From positions 1 to 17,917 of the forward strand of contig CAZIHY010000043.1 of assembly GCA_964539115.1 (NCBI GenBank): a stretch of DNA of 17,917 bases, written 5' to 3'. A model generated the notes under the pieces. It did no database searches and had not been told where the DNA came from. It saw only the letters and a program-made list of their open reading frames with translations. Every line of letters begins with the position of its first letter. Within the stretch, counting starts at the first letter, position 1. Below, piece after piece: positions 6,550 through 13,764 of this stretch. The stretch comes from CAKSXP01 sp964539115 (GTDB taxonomy: Bacteria > Bacillota > Clostridia > Oscillospirales > Oscillospiraceae). Both the position numbers and the translations under genes were made by a program.

Positions 6550-6747
6550 ATGAAGAAAAAGCTGTATAAGATCGAAGAAGGGAAAATGCTTTGCGGCGTC
6601 TGCGGCGGCATTGCGGAATATCTGGGTATTGATCCGACGATAGTCAGATTGATATGGGCGTTGCTCGTTCTGTGCGCGGGCACTGGGGTCCTGGCCTATA
6701 TCATAGCGGCGATCATAATGCCGGCAAAGTCCGATATCGGCTGGTAA
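6550..6747 (+). CDS. PspC-domain envelope stress protein
   Basis: A 65-residue protein that is essentially one PspC domain. A basic N terminus (MKKKLYKIEEGKMLCGVCGG) leads into IAEYLGIDPTIVRLIWAL, and one hydrophobic helix follows (about residues 37-58, ending IIMPAK). Stand-alone PspC proteins are small membrane proteins; in proteobacteria PspC senses envelope damage with PspB, and in Firmicutes the role is mostly unstudied. AGGGGAG lies four bases before the ATG at 6550. An upstream in-frame start at 6463 has no ribosome site and would put a non-conserved tail on the protein. It is transcribed alone, ending at the terminator directly behind it. Confidence 0.9.
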   Translation: MKKKLYKIEEGKMLCGVCGGIAEYLGIDPTIVRLIWALLVLCAGTGVLAYIIAAIIMPAKSDIGW

Positions 6748-6750
6748 ATG

Positions 6751-6796
6751 AAAAACGGTGGAGTATCGCGGAAAAGAGCGATACCCCACCGTTTTT
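6751..6796 (+). terminator. intrinsic terminator of pspC
   Basis: Nineteen-base arms (6751-6769 and 6778-6796) with a single mismatch enclose an eight-base loop. The 3' arm ends in GTTTTT, so the T tract is part of the stem, and the A tract at the 5' end makes it potentially bidirectional. It starts three bases after the stop codon. Confidence 0.9.
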
Positions 6797-6871
6797 ATCC
6801 ATCGGCGGAAGTTATTCACGAGCTCGAAGCTTTGGTGAGAAAAGTACAGATTTTATGATCTGAAATAATAT

Positions 6872-6902
6872 ACGGCGGCAGATGATCTGCCGCCGTGCGT
6901 TT
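6872..6902. terminator. terminator hairpin between convergent pspC and ireB
   Basis: Perfect 11-base arms (6872-6882 and 6886-6896, ACGGCGGCAGA type) close a three-base loop. On the plus strand GCGTTTTTT follows. On the minus strand, which ireB needs, only TATATTATTT follows. It probably works in both directions, less strongly for ireB. Confidence 0.7.
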
Positions 6903-6903
6903 T

Positions 6904-7146
6904 TTATTTTTCCAGATAACTGACCAAAAGCTCGTGGAGCAGGTCATCGCGGTCGATCTTTGTGATCAGGCTGCGCGCGTTGTTATAGTTTGTGATATAG
7001 GTTGGATCCTCGGACAGGATATAGCCCACAAGCTGGTTGATAGGATTATAGCCCTTTACCATGAGAGAGTTGTTCACAGAGGACAAGATCTCCTTGATCT
7101 CGGTCTTGTTGTCTATAACATTGAATTTCCTTGTTGCATCCTCCAT
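6904..7146 (-). CDS. ireB: IreB-family regulatory phosphoprotein (UPF0297)
   Basis: An 80-residue protein matching the IreB/UPF0297 family over its whole length. The family pattern KGYNPINQLVGYILSEDPTYI is clear, followed by YNNARSLITKIDRDDLLHELL. In Enterococcus faecalis IreB is phosphorylated on N-terminal threonines by the Ser/Thr kinase IreK and tunes cephalosporin resistance; here T5 is the only threonine in the first ten residues. AGGAGGG stands seven bases before the ATG. The family usually sits with ruvX (yqgF) and a DUF1292 gene; neither is next to it here. It has its own promoter, but no terminator separates it from pheT, so read-through is possible. Confidence 0.92.
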   Translation of the reverse strand: MEDATRKFNVIDNKTEIKEILSSVNNSLMVKGYNPINQLVGYILSEDPTYITNYNNARSLITKIDRDDLLHELLVSYLEK

Positions 7147-7197
7147 ATTAAGACCCTCCTTTGGCGAGTAAAATAGATTTGTATCTGAACAGGTTAT

Positions 7198-7225
7198 ATT
7201 ATAGCAAAATTTGAAAAGCTGTAAA
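7198..7225 (-). promoter_or_regulatory. promoter of ireB
   Basis: A -35 TTTACA (7225-7220), 16-base spacer and perfect -10 TATAAT (7203-7198) lie about 50 bases upstream of the ireB start, in the gap after pheT. Confidence 0.72.
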
Positions 7226-7269
7226 GGCGTTTAAGATTACTATTCAGTTACATTTTTACTCAAAAGAGC

Positions 7270-9669
7270 TCATCTTATTACAGCTCCGTTAACTTTTTCA
7301 AGGGCCTGAAGGACCGCGGAGACGGTTTCTTCCGCGTGATCGTCAGTAAGGGTCTGGTCCTTTGCGCGCATGACGAGGGAGAATGCAACGCTCTTCTTTC
7401 CGGCTGGGATGGGCGCGCCGGTGTAAACATCGAAGAGAACGCAGCTTTCAAGATACTCTCCGCCGCTTTGCATGATGGTGTTTTCAAGCTCCGCTGCGGG
7501 GATGCCGGCATCGCAGACGAGTGCAATGTCACGTGTGACAGCGGGGAAGCGCGGCAGAGGTACATAGCTGGGCTCGGGACCGCGGCAGGCCATCAGCTCG
7601 TTGAAGCCGAGCTCTACGGCGCAGACCTCGCGGTCGATGCCGTAATTTTCACATACAAGGGGATGGACCTGTCCCATTACGCCGAGAAGCGTTTCGCCGG
7701 AGTAGATATCCGCACAGCGTCCGGGGTGGTAGGAGGGGTTGTTCTTCTGCGCACGGAAGGATACGTTCCCGATGCGAAGCGAGTTCAGGATCGCGATGAC
7801 CTCTCCCTTTACGGAGAAAAAGTCTGCGCCCGTACCATAAGCGCCGAGAGTAAGGATGGAGCGCTCGTCGGCCAGCTCCTGGCCCTCCACGGGCAGATAA
7901 ATCTTCGCAAGCTCATAGAGTTTGACGTCCGGATTGCGCTTTGCGTGGTTAGTAGCCAGAACGTCGAGCATGGAGGGCAGGGAGATCGTACGCATGACGC
8001 TGGTGTCCTCGCCAAGCGGGTTGAGAATGGTGAAGGCATGGCGCTTTTCGGAATCTTCCGGCAGACGGATCTTGTCCCAGGCGCTGCGGCTACCGAAGGA
8101 ATAGGTCATGATCTCGTAATAGCCCATGCCGCGGCAGAGCTGCGCGAGTTTGCGCTCAACAGCCTGTTTGTCGTTGTAGCCGCCCTGTGCGGTGACGCCC
8201 TTGAACACAGTCGGGGCAATGTTGTCGTAGCCATAGAAACGTGCGACCTCTTCGGCGATGTCGGCAAAGCCCTCAATGTCGCTGCGCCAGCTGGGGACGG
8301 TTATAACGTCGTTTTCGACCGTAAAGTCGAGAGCACGCAGCACGTCTATCATGAACTGCTTATCTATCTCGGTGCCGAGCAGGGCGTTGATACGCTCCGA
8401 CTCCAGCGGGAGCGTGATAGGTTTTGACTCGGAGGCTATGACGTCGATACAGCCGGGGATGACCTCGCCGGCTCCAAGCAGTTCGACCAGTTCGCAGGCG
8501 CGCTCAACGGCGGGCATGGTGTTCAGCGGGTCAAGGCCCTTTTCATAGCGTGAGGAGGCGTCCGTGCGCATGCCGAGAGCGAGGCCCGTGCGGCGGATGG
8601 AAATGCCGTTGAAATTTGCGGACTCGAAAACGATGGTGTTGGTGGAGTCGGTTATCTCGCTGTTGCCTCCGCCCATAACGCCGGCAACACCGATAGGCTT
8701 CGTCTCGTCGGCGATGACGAGCATTTCGGTCGTGAGGTTGCGGGCGTTGCCGTCGAGCGTTTCGAGGGTCTCGCCCTTGTTCGCGCGGCGGACGACGATC
8801 TTTCCGCCGCCGACGCAGGCATAGTCAAAGGCGTGCATGGGCTGGCCGTACTCGAGCATCACGTAGTTTGTGATATCGACGATATTGTTTATCGGGCGGA
8901 CTCCGCTGGCTCTCAGCCGGCGGCGCATCCACAGGGGGGAGGGTTTTATCTGGATGTTGCGGACCATGCGGGCGGTGTAACGCGGGCAGAGGGCGGAGTC
9001 GGTGATCTCTATGGAGAGATGGTCAGTAATGGAACCATCGCCATCGGCTTTTACCTCGGGAGTATGCAGTTTCAGCTCAGTGCCGAAAGTGGCGGCGCTC
9101 TCACGGGCAAGACCGCGGATAGATAGGCAGTCAGGGCGGTTATTGGTTATCTCAAACTCAATGATACTGTCGCCCAGGCCGATGACAGGTACGACGTCCT
9201 CGCCGGGGATAAGTTTGCCGCGCAGGTCCGGATCGTCGCTCAGAACGAAGATGCCGTCCTCGATGGCATAGGGGAAGTCGTGCAGGTCGAGCCCAAGCTC
9301 TTTGAGGGAGCAGAGCATGCCGTTGGAGGCGATGCCGCGCAGCTTGCCCGCTGTGATGTGGACTCCGCCGGGGAGCCATGAGTCATCCTTTGCGGCGGGA
9401 ACATAGTCTCCGACCTTAAGATTCTGTGCGCCGGTGACGATCTGTACGGGCTCAGCCTCGCCAAGATCCATCATGCATATCCACATATGGTCGGAGTCGG
9501 GGTGGCGCTCCAGGCTCAGCACCTTGCCGACAACGACGTTCTTTATCTCGGAACCAGAGACCTCCCAGCCCTCGACCTTGGAGCCGGACATGGTCATGTG
9601 GTCGGAATATTCCTTATCAGAGCAGGTTATCTCCGTTAGCTCATTGAGCCACTCTCTTGAAAGTTTCAT
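7270..9669 (-). CDS. pheT: phenylalanyl-tRNA synthetase beta subunit
   Basis: A full-length 799-residue beta subunit of the alpha2-beta2 PheRS, which charges tRNA-Phe in the cytoplasm. Visible domains in order: a short N-terminal region MKLSREWLNEL; an EMAP-type tRNA-binding domain (about 40-155, VVVGKVLSLERHPDSDHM ... VQIVTGAQNLKVGDYVPAA); the B3/B4 editing domain starting near FEITNNRPDCLSIRGLARE; the B5 region (ESERINALLGTEID); and a C-terminal FDX-ACB anticodon-binding domain (about 705-799, PLPRFPAVTRDIALVCD). The start lies 12 bases after the pheS stop, with AAGGGGG overlapping the end of pheS. It is controlled with pheS by the T-box. Nothing appears truncated. Confidence 0.97.
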   Translation of the reverse strand: MKLSREWLNELTEITCSDKEYSDHMTMSGSKVEGWEVSGSEIKNVVVGKVLSLERHPDSDHMWICMMDLGEAEPVQIVTGAQNLKVGDYVPAAKDDSWLPGGVHITAGKLRGIASNGMLCSLKELGLDLHDFPYAIEDGIFVLSDDPDLRGKLIPGEDVVPVIGLGDSIIEFEITNNRPDCLSIRGLARESAATFGTELKLHTPEVKADGDGSITDHLSIEITDSALCPRYTARMVRNIQIKPSPLWMRRRLRASGVRPINNIVDITNYVMLEYGQPMHAFDYACVGGGKIVVRRANKGETLETLDGNARNLTTEMLVIADETKPIGVAGVMGGGNSEITDSTNTIVFESANFNGISIRRTGLALGMRTDASSRYEKGLDPLNTMPAVERACELVELLGAGEVIPGCIDVIASESKPITLPLESERINALLGTEIDKQFMIDVLRALDFTVENDVITVPSWRSDIEGFADIAEEVARFYGYDNIAPTVFKGVTAQGGYNDKQAVERKLAQLCRGMGYYEIMTYSFGSRSAWDKIRLPEDSEKRHAFTILNPLGEDTSVMRTISLPSMLDVLATNHAKRNPDVKLYELAKIYLPVEGQELADERSILTLGAYGTGADFFSVKGEVIAILNSLRIGNVSFRAQKNNPSYHPGRCADIYSGETLLGVMGQVHPLVCENYGIDREVCAVELGFNELMACRGPEPSYVPLPRFPAVTRDIALVCDAGIPAAELENTIMQSGGEYLESCVLFDVYTGAPIPAGKKSVAFSLVMRAKDQTLTDDHAEETVSAVLQALEKVNGAVIR

Positions 9670-9681
9670 TACTGTACCCCC

Positions 9682-10710
9682 TTAGAACTGTGCGAGGAAG
9701 CGCACGTCGTTTTCATATACCAGACGAAGATCGCTGATGTTGAAGCGGCGCATCGCCATACGCTCAAGGCCGCAGCCGAAGGCCCAGCCGGAATAGACCT
9801 CAGGGTCGATCCCGCAGCCCGCAAGGACCTTGGGATGTACCATGCCGGCGCCGAGCAGTTCTATCCAACCCTCGCCCTTACAGACAGAGCAGCCCTTGCC
9901 GCCGCACTCGAAGCACTGAATGTCCATCTCGCAGCTGGGCTCCGTGAAGTTGAAGTGATGGGGGCGGAAGCGGGTCTTGGTGCCCTTGCCGTATAGGCGC
10001 TCGACCAGCGTGTTAAGCGTCCCCTTGAGATCGCCCATCGTTATGCCCTTGTCGACGACAAGACCCTCGATCTGATGGAACATCGGGCTGTGTGTCGCAT
10101 CGACCTCGTCCTTGCGGTAGACACGTCCGGGGGCGATTATACGGATGGGCAGAGGCTGCGTCTCCATGACGCGGACCTGGCAGGGGGAGGTCTGGCAGCG
10201 GAGGTGGATCCTGTCGTCATCGGTTATATAGAAGGTGTCAGTCCACTCGCGGACGGTATGCCCCTCGGGGATGTTCAGCTTGTCGAAGTCATAAACGGAA
10301 AGCTCAATCTCAGGGCCCTCGGCGATGGTGAAGCCCATGCCGATAAATATCTCCTTGACCTCGTCGAGAACTGCGGTCAGCGGGTGCGCCTTGCCGACGG
10401 CGGTGGGGGCGGCGGGCAGAGTGACGTCGATCGTCTCGTCCTCAAGCTTCTTTTCAAGAAGCCTGGCGGCAATGTCCGCCTTGCGGGTCTCAAGGTTTTG
10501 CTCCAGCTCGGCGCGGATCTGATTTGCAAGCTGGCCGATGACGGGACGCTCTTCAGCCGAGAGCCTGCCCATTTGTTTGAGGATAGCGGTGAGCTCGCCT
10601 TTTTTTCCGAGATACTTGACTCGAAGATTTTCGAGCGCATCGGGCTCGGTTATCTCCGCGATAGCCTTCATTGAAGCTTCGCGGAGCTGCTGCAGTTGCT
10701 CTTTGATCAT
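9682..10710 (-). CDS. pheS: phenylalanyl-tRNA synthetase alpha subunit
   Basis: A 342-residue catalytic alpha subunit of PheRS. The N-terminal coiled coil (about 1-90) includes LENLRVKYLGKKGELT. Class II motif 2 is IIAPGRVYRKDEVDATHSPM (about 192-210), FTEPSCEMDI forms part of the phenylalanine pocket, and motif 3 is GWAFGCGLERMAM (about 308-320). A CxxC-x4-CxxC knuckle (C266, C269, C274, C277) may bind zinc and is common in clostridial PheS. The frame stays open to 10890, but that part is T-box leader RNA; the ATG at 10710 follows GAAGGAG and gives the family's usual N terminus. Spacing to the Shine-Dalgarno is long (11 bases). It is first gene of pheST. Confidence 0.97.
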   Translation of the reverse strand: MIKEQLQQLREASMKAIAEITEPDALENLRVKYLGKKGELTAILKQMGRLSAEERPVIGQLANQIRAELEQNLETRKADIAARLLEKKLEDETIDVTLPAAPTAVGKAHPLTAVLDEVKEIFIGMGFTIAEGPEIELSVYDFDKLNIPEGHTVREWTDTFYITDDDRIHLRCQTSPCQVRVMETQPLPIRIIAPGRVYRKDEVDATHSPMFHQIEGLVVDKGITMGDLKGTLNTLVERLYGKGTKTRFRPHHFNFTEPSCEMDIQCFECGGKGCSVCKGEGWIELLGAGMVHPKVLAGCGIDPEVYSGWAFGCGLERMAMRRFNISDLRLVYENDVRFLAQF

Positions 10711-10747
10711 TGTATCAGTAACTCCTTCTAAGAATTTTATAACAGGT

Positions 10748-10995
10748 ATAAAAAATACCCTCCGTCCCCGGACAATGGGACGAAAGGCAGGATTCCTCCG
10801 TGGTACCACCCAAATTCGGCGCATAATATGAATGCACCGCACTTTTGCCGCTATAACGGGCGGACCCGCCGGTGATTGGCCGGCGCTCACGGGCGAACCA
10901 AGCGCTTTCTCCGCAGGAGGCTCTCAGCCGACGGCGCTCCCTCTCTGGCGCGGGACCGGTGCGCTATTTTCCCGATCACTGCAATGTCACTATTC
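10748..10995 (-). promoter_or_regulatory. T-box leader (Phe) controlling pheST
   Basis: On the minus strand the leader contains the T-box bulge sequence TGGGTGGTACCACG (10812-10799), a Stem I distal part with AGAGAGGGAGC and GGCTGAGAGC (about 10946-10917), and a plausible specifier TTC (10897-10895) just before CGTGAGC. The terminator has 11-base arms (10787-10777 and 10768-10758, with G-T pairs) followed by TATTTTTT. The terminator's 5' arm CGTCCC can instead pair with ACG and GGG of the T-box, giving the competing antiterminator. Known mechanism: uncharged tRNA-Phe pairs with the specifier and the T-box and permits read-through. Predicted transcript start is near 10995. The T-box call is firm; the specifier is by eye. 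Confidence 0.93.
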
Positions 10996-11001
10996 TTAGT
11001 A

Positions 11002-11030
11002 TTTATATCACATAAAACCTTCCTGTGCAA
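11002..11030 (-). promoter_or_regulatory. promoter of the pheST T-box leader
   Basis: A -35 TTGCAC (11030-11025), 17-base spacer and -10 TATAAA (11007-11002). It diverges from the promoter at 11040-11068; the two -35 boxes are nine bases apart. Confidence 0.7.
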
Positions 11031-11039
11031 CATTAAATT

Positions 11040-11068
11040 TTGACAAATATTCTTGCGAATACTATAAT
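11040..11068 (+). promoter_or_regulatory. consensus promoter of the nnr-alr-mazF operon
   Basis: TTGACA (11040-11045), exactly 17 bases, TATAAT (11063-11068): both hexamers are perfect. The spacer contains TATTC-TTGC-GAATA (11048-11061), an inverted repeat that could be an operator. The first start codon is about 57 bases downstream of the expected transcript start. Confidence 0.88.
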
Positions 11069-11131
11069 ACTTTTTAACGTATTCTTTATTGACCGGCGGT
11101 GCGCTCGCCGGCCTCCGGAAAGGAAAAACTT

Positions 11132-11668
11132 ATGAAAACTTATAAAGACGTCTTTGTCGAGGAACTCGTCGTGCGGCAGCGCCCGCTGATAGTCGCACTT
11201 TTGAGGGTCGGCATCATCATACTGGCCCTTGTGCTTATAGTCGCGTTCTATTTTGTGACCGGCATGCTGCTCGGCGAATACGGCTCCGCACTGTTTCCCG
11301 CGCTGTTTGCGGTCGTTTGCATCGGCGTGTTTCTCGCGTTCCGCTTCCTTGGTCTTGAATATGAATACTCTTTTTACAGCGGAGACGTTGATGTTGACAA
11401 GATAATCGGCAAGCGCAAAAGGATGACCGTTCTGTCCTTCAACTGCCGCGACATTGAGCTTATGGCTCCGTATTCGGAAAAATATGATCCCGAGCTTGAA
11501 AATGCAAAGCTTGTCGACGCGCGCGGAAGCGGCGCCGGAGACCGCGACTGGATCATACTTATCAAAAGCGAAACCGGGGAGAGGAGCGCGCTTGCCTTCT
11601 CGCCTTCGGAGAGGATGCTCGATGCCTTCAGACAGTATGTCCGCGGAGGAAAGTTTATAGGGGAGTAA
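11132..11668 (+). CDS. membrane-anchored protein of unknown function, first gene of the nnr-alr operon
   Basis: A 178-residue protein with two hydrophobic helices (about residues 20-45 and 52-72) followed by a soluble domain of alternating strands (LEYEYSFYSGDVDVDKI, MTVLSFNCRDIELMAP) ending in an amphipathic helix (SPSERMLDAFRQYV). The design, two helices plus a PH-like cytoplasmic domain, resembles YcxB-like or DUF6106-like proteins, but I cannot fix the family. ATG 11132 follows AGGAA by about seven bases; an upstream GTG at 11099 lacks a ribosome site. The stop is five bases before nnr. Its place as promoter-proximal gene of a wall and metabolite-repair operon does not by itself reveal a role. 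Confidence 0.8.
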   Translation: MKTYKDVFVEELVVRQRPLIVALLRVGIIILALVLIVAFYFVTGMLLGEYGSALFPALFAVVCIGVFLAFRFLGLEYEYSFYSGDVDVDKIIGKRKRMTVLSFNCRDIELMAPYSEKYDPELENAKLVDARGSGAGDRDWIILIKSETGERSALAFSPSERMLDAFRQYVRGGKFIGE

Positions 11669-11673
11669 AGTGA

Positions 11674-13188
11674 ATGAAACTTTCTGACTCAAAGCTCATG
11701 CGAAATGCCGACAATGTTGCGATCAACGTTGTCGGCATACCTTCAACACTGCTTATGACAAACGCGGCCCGGCATGTTGCCGACGCTGCAGAGGATGCTG
11801 CGCGGAAGAGACAGGCTTATATCTTCTGCGGCAGTGGAAATAATGGCGGCGACGGCGTTGCCGCCGCGGTGCTTCTGTTACGAAAAGGCTTCGGAGTGCG
11901 TGTGCTGCTCGTCGGCTCACGTGAGAAGATGACAGCGGATACCAAAGAGATGGAACGCCGGCTGCAGGAATTCGGAGGAAGGATGGAGATATTCGACCCC
12001 GATGAGGAGAGCTTAGCGGAAAAGCTCGATAATACCGGCGTCATAATCGATGCGATGTTCGGCATCGGGCTCAATTCCGCGCTCCGCGGAAAGGGGCTTG
12101 AGGCCGCGCGCATGATAAACGCCTCCTCCGCGCCTGTCGTTGCGGCGGATATATCCAGTGGGGTAGAGGCAGATTCCGGCCGGATAATGGGCGAAGCCGT
12201 GCATGCCGATGTGACCGTGACCTTTTCAATGGCAAAGCCCGGGCATTTTGCGGAGCCCGGATGCACCTGCTGCGGGAAGCTAATAATCGCTGACATCGGT
12301 ATCCCGAAGGAAATTCTCCAGACCTCTGCGACAGAGATTTTCGCCGTCACAAGGGACGACGTCTCGCTTCCGCGCAGACCTGAAATAAGCCATAAATCTG
12401 ATTATGGCAAGCTTTTCATTCTCGGCGGGAGCCTCGGCTATACCGGCGCGCCCAGCATCTGCGCCCACGCGGCAGTCAGGGCAGGAGCAGGTCTCGTCTA
12501 TCTCGGAGTGCCGGAGAGGATATACGAAATAACCGCCGTCAAAAATACGGAGGCGATGCCATTCCCGCTCGCGGACGACGGACAGGGAAGACTGTCCTTG
12601 GATGGTCTTACAGCAGCCATTGGCAGGCTGGAGGAGTGCGACGTCGGCGTTATCGGCTGTGGTCTTGGACGTTCGGACGAGCTGACGGAGTTTGTGCTGA
12701 AGCTTGCTGCGGAGAGCAAAAAACAGTTGGTTCTGGATGCAGACGGATTATTTGCGCTGTCAAGGGATGTCTCCGTTTTGGAAAAATTCGCGCGTCCCGC
12801 TGTGTTGACGCCGCATGAGGGTGAGTTTAAGCGGCTTGGCGGAGTCCTGACCGGCGACCGCCAGGCGGATGCAAGAGCCTTTGCGGAGAAACACGGCTGC
12901 GTTGTGGTGCTCAAGGGCCACAGGACCGTATGTGCCTTTCCCAATGGTGAGGTTTACATAATATCTGCCGGGAATGCCGGAATGGCAAAGGGCGGATCCG
13001 GCGACGCGCTGGCCGGGATACTCGGAGCGATGCTCTGTCAGCTTCCGCTCAAGCGCGCGGTGTTGACGGGTGTGTGGCTACATGCGCGCGCGGGCGACCT
13101 TTGCGCGGAAAAAATGGGTCAGTATTGGGTGACGGCGAGCGATCTGATCGAGGCGCTGTCGCAGGCTGAGATGGAAATTATTGATTGA
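11674..13188 (+). CDS. nnr: bifunctional NAD(P)H-hydrate epimerase / ADP-dependent NAD(P)H-hydrate dehydratase
   Basis: A fused two-domain enzyme of 504 residues that repairs hydrated NADH and NADPH. The N-terminal epimerase (YjeF_N, about 1-210) has FCGSGNNGGDGVAAAVLLLR near residue 51 and converts R-NAD(P)HX to the S form. The C-terminal ribokinase-like dehydratase (about 225-500) has IGCGLGRSDE, LDADGLFAL, LTPHEGEFKRL and GNAGMAKGGSGDALAGI, with the catalytic aspartate D444 in GGSGD, and uses ADP to restore NAD(P)H. Length and domain order are normal for bacterial fusions. GGGGAG precedes the ATG by eight bases. In Bacillus and relatives related genes (acpS, a lipoprotein, alr) are neighbours, as here. 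Confidence 0.96.
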   Translation: MKLSDSKLMRNADNVAINVVGIPSTLLMTNAARHVADAAEDAARKRQAYIFCGSGNNGGDGVAAAVLLLRKGFGVRVLLVGSREKMTADTKEMERRLQEFGGRMEIFDPDEESLAEKLDNTGVIIDAMFGIGLNSALRGKGLEAARMINASSAPVVAADISSGVEADSGRIMGEAVHADVTVTFSMAKPGHFAEPGCTCCGKLIIADIGIPKEILQTSATEIFAVTRDDVSLPRRPEISHKSDYGKLFILGGSLGYTGAPSICAHAAVRAGAGLVYLGVPERIYEITAVKNTEAMPFPLADDGQGRLSLDGLTAAIGRLEECDVGVIGCGLGRSDELTEFVLKLAAESKKQLVLDADGLFALSRDVSVLEKFARPAVLTPHEGEFKRLGGVLTGDRQADARAFAEKHGCVVVLKGHRTVCAFPNGEVYIISAGNAGMAKGGSGDALAGILGAMLCQLPLKRAVLTGVWLHARAGDLCAEKMGQYWVTASDLIEALSQAEMEIID

Positions 13189-13200
13189 ATGAGGTAGGCC

Positions 13201-13758
13201 ATGAGACGAGCATTTTTGTTCGTACTTATGATAAGCCTGTTCCTGATGTCCGGCTGCGCCTCCGGGACAGGGAACTGGGAATTGGTTGACATAATACAAG
13301 AGGAGCTTCAAACAGCCGGGATGCTTACGATGCAGGCGAGGGTCTGCACGGCTGACTATGAATACACGCTGCAATGTGTGGGCGGCGGAGAGGAATATAC
13401 CGTTGTTGTTATCGAGCCGGAGATCATCGCGGGCGTGACTGCCACGGTGCAGAGCGAGGATCTGGTTTTGAGCTATGACGGGGTGCAGCTTTCGGCGGGT
13501 GAGCTGAATTCTGATGGGTTGAATCCCGTCTCGGCACTGCCATGTATAGCGGATGCGCTGACAAACGGGCTACAGACCCTGGTATGGCGGGAGGAAATGC
13601 TCGGGATAGAGTGTGTCGTTTCGCAGTTTCGTGTATCCGACGAGACAGTGCTGACGGTGTGGCTGGATCCGGAGCTTCACGCGCCGGTATATGCGGAGCT
13701 TGACAATGGTGGTAAAGTAGTAGTGTCATGTACATATGACACTTGGATTAGAGGTTAA
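13201..13758 (+). CDS. lipoprotein of unknown function (LolA/YdcC-like position)
   Basis: A 185-residue exported lipoprotein. A basic start and hydrophobic stretch (MRRAFLFVLMISLFL) lead to the lipobox LMSGC, with the lipidated cysteine at residue 19. The mature part is acidic and strand-rich, ending in a pattern (VLTVWLDPELHAPVYAEL ... VVVSCTYDTW) seen in LolA/YdcC-like and related lipid- or wall-associated lipoproteins, where a sheet wraps a hydrophobic cavity. B. subtilis has lipoprotein YdcC just before alr, but YdcC is about twice as long. GAGGT lies before the ATG, 12 bases after nnr; alr follows after six bases. The function is unknown. Confidence 0.82.
   Translation: MRRAFLFVLMISLFLMSGCASGTGNWELVDIIQEELQTAGMLTMQARVCTADYEYTLQCVGGGEEYTVVVIEPEIIAGVTATVQSEDLVLSYDGVQLSAGELNSDGLNPVSALPCIADALTNGLQTLVWREEMLGIECVVSQFRVSDETVLTVWLDPELHAPVYAELDNGGKVVVSCTYDTWIRG
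13722..13743 (+). promoter_or_regulatory. short hairpin with UACAU in its loop, just before alr
   Basis: Perfect eight-base arms AGTGTCAT (13722-13729) and ATGACACT (13736-13743) close a six-base loop GTACAT. It lies in the last codons of the lipoprotein gene, 21 bases before the alr start. The loop holds UACAU, the site cut by B. subtilis EndoA/MazF. It may be chance; no T tract follows, so it is not a terminator. Confidence 0.45.
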
Positions 13759-13764
13759 CATAAT

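Noticed and set aside
6797..6871. Sequence between the pspC terminator and the convergent hairpin
   Set aside because: Searched for a small gene or RNA; only a weak CAGAT/ATCTG pairing is present and no frame has a ribosome site.
7336..8427. A 363-codon open frame on the plus strand
   Set aside because: It is fully antisense to pheT, which is intact and conserved; long mirror frames are common in this GC context, and no ribosome site precedes it.
10711..10890. N-terminal extension of pheS by 60 residues
   Set aside because: It translates the T-box terminator and antiterminator region; the family's N terminus and a ribosome site fit ATG 10710.
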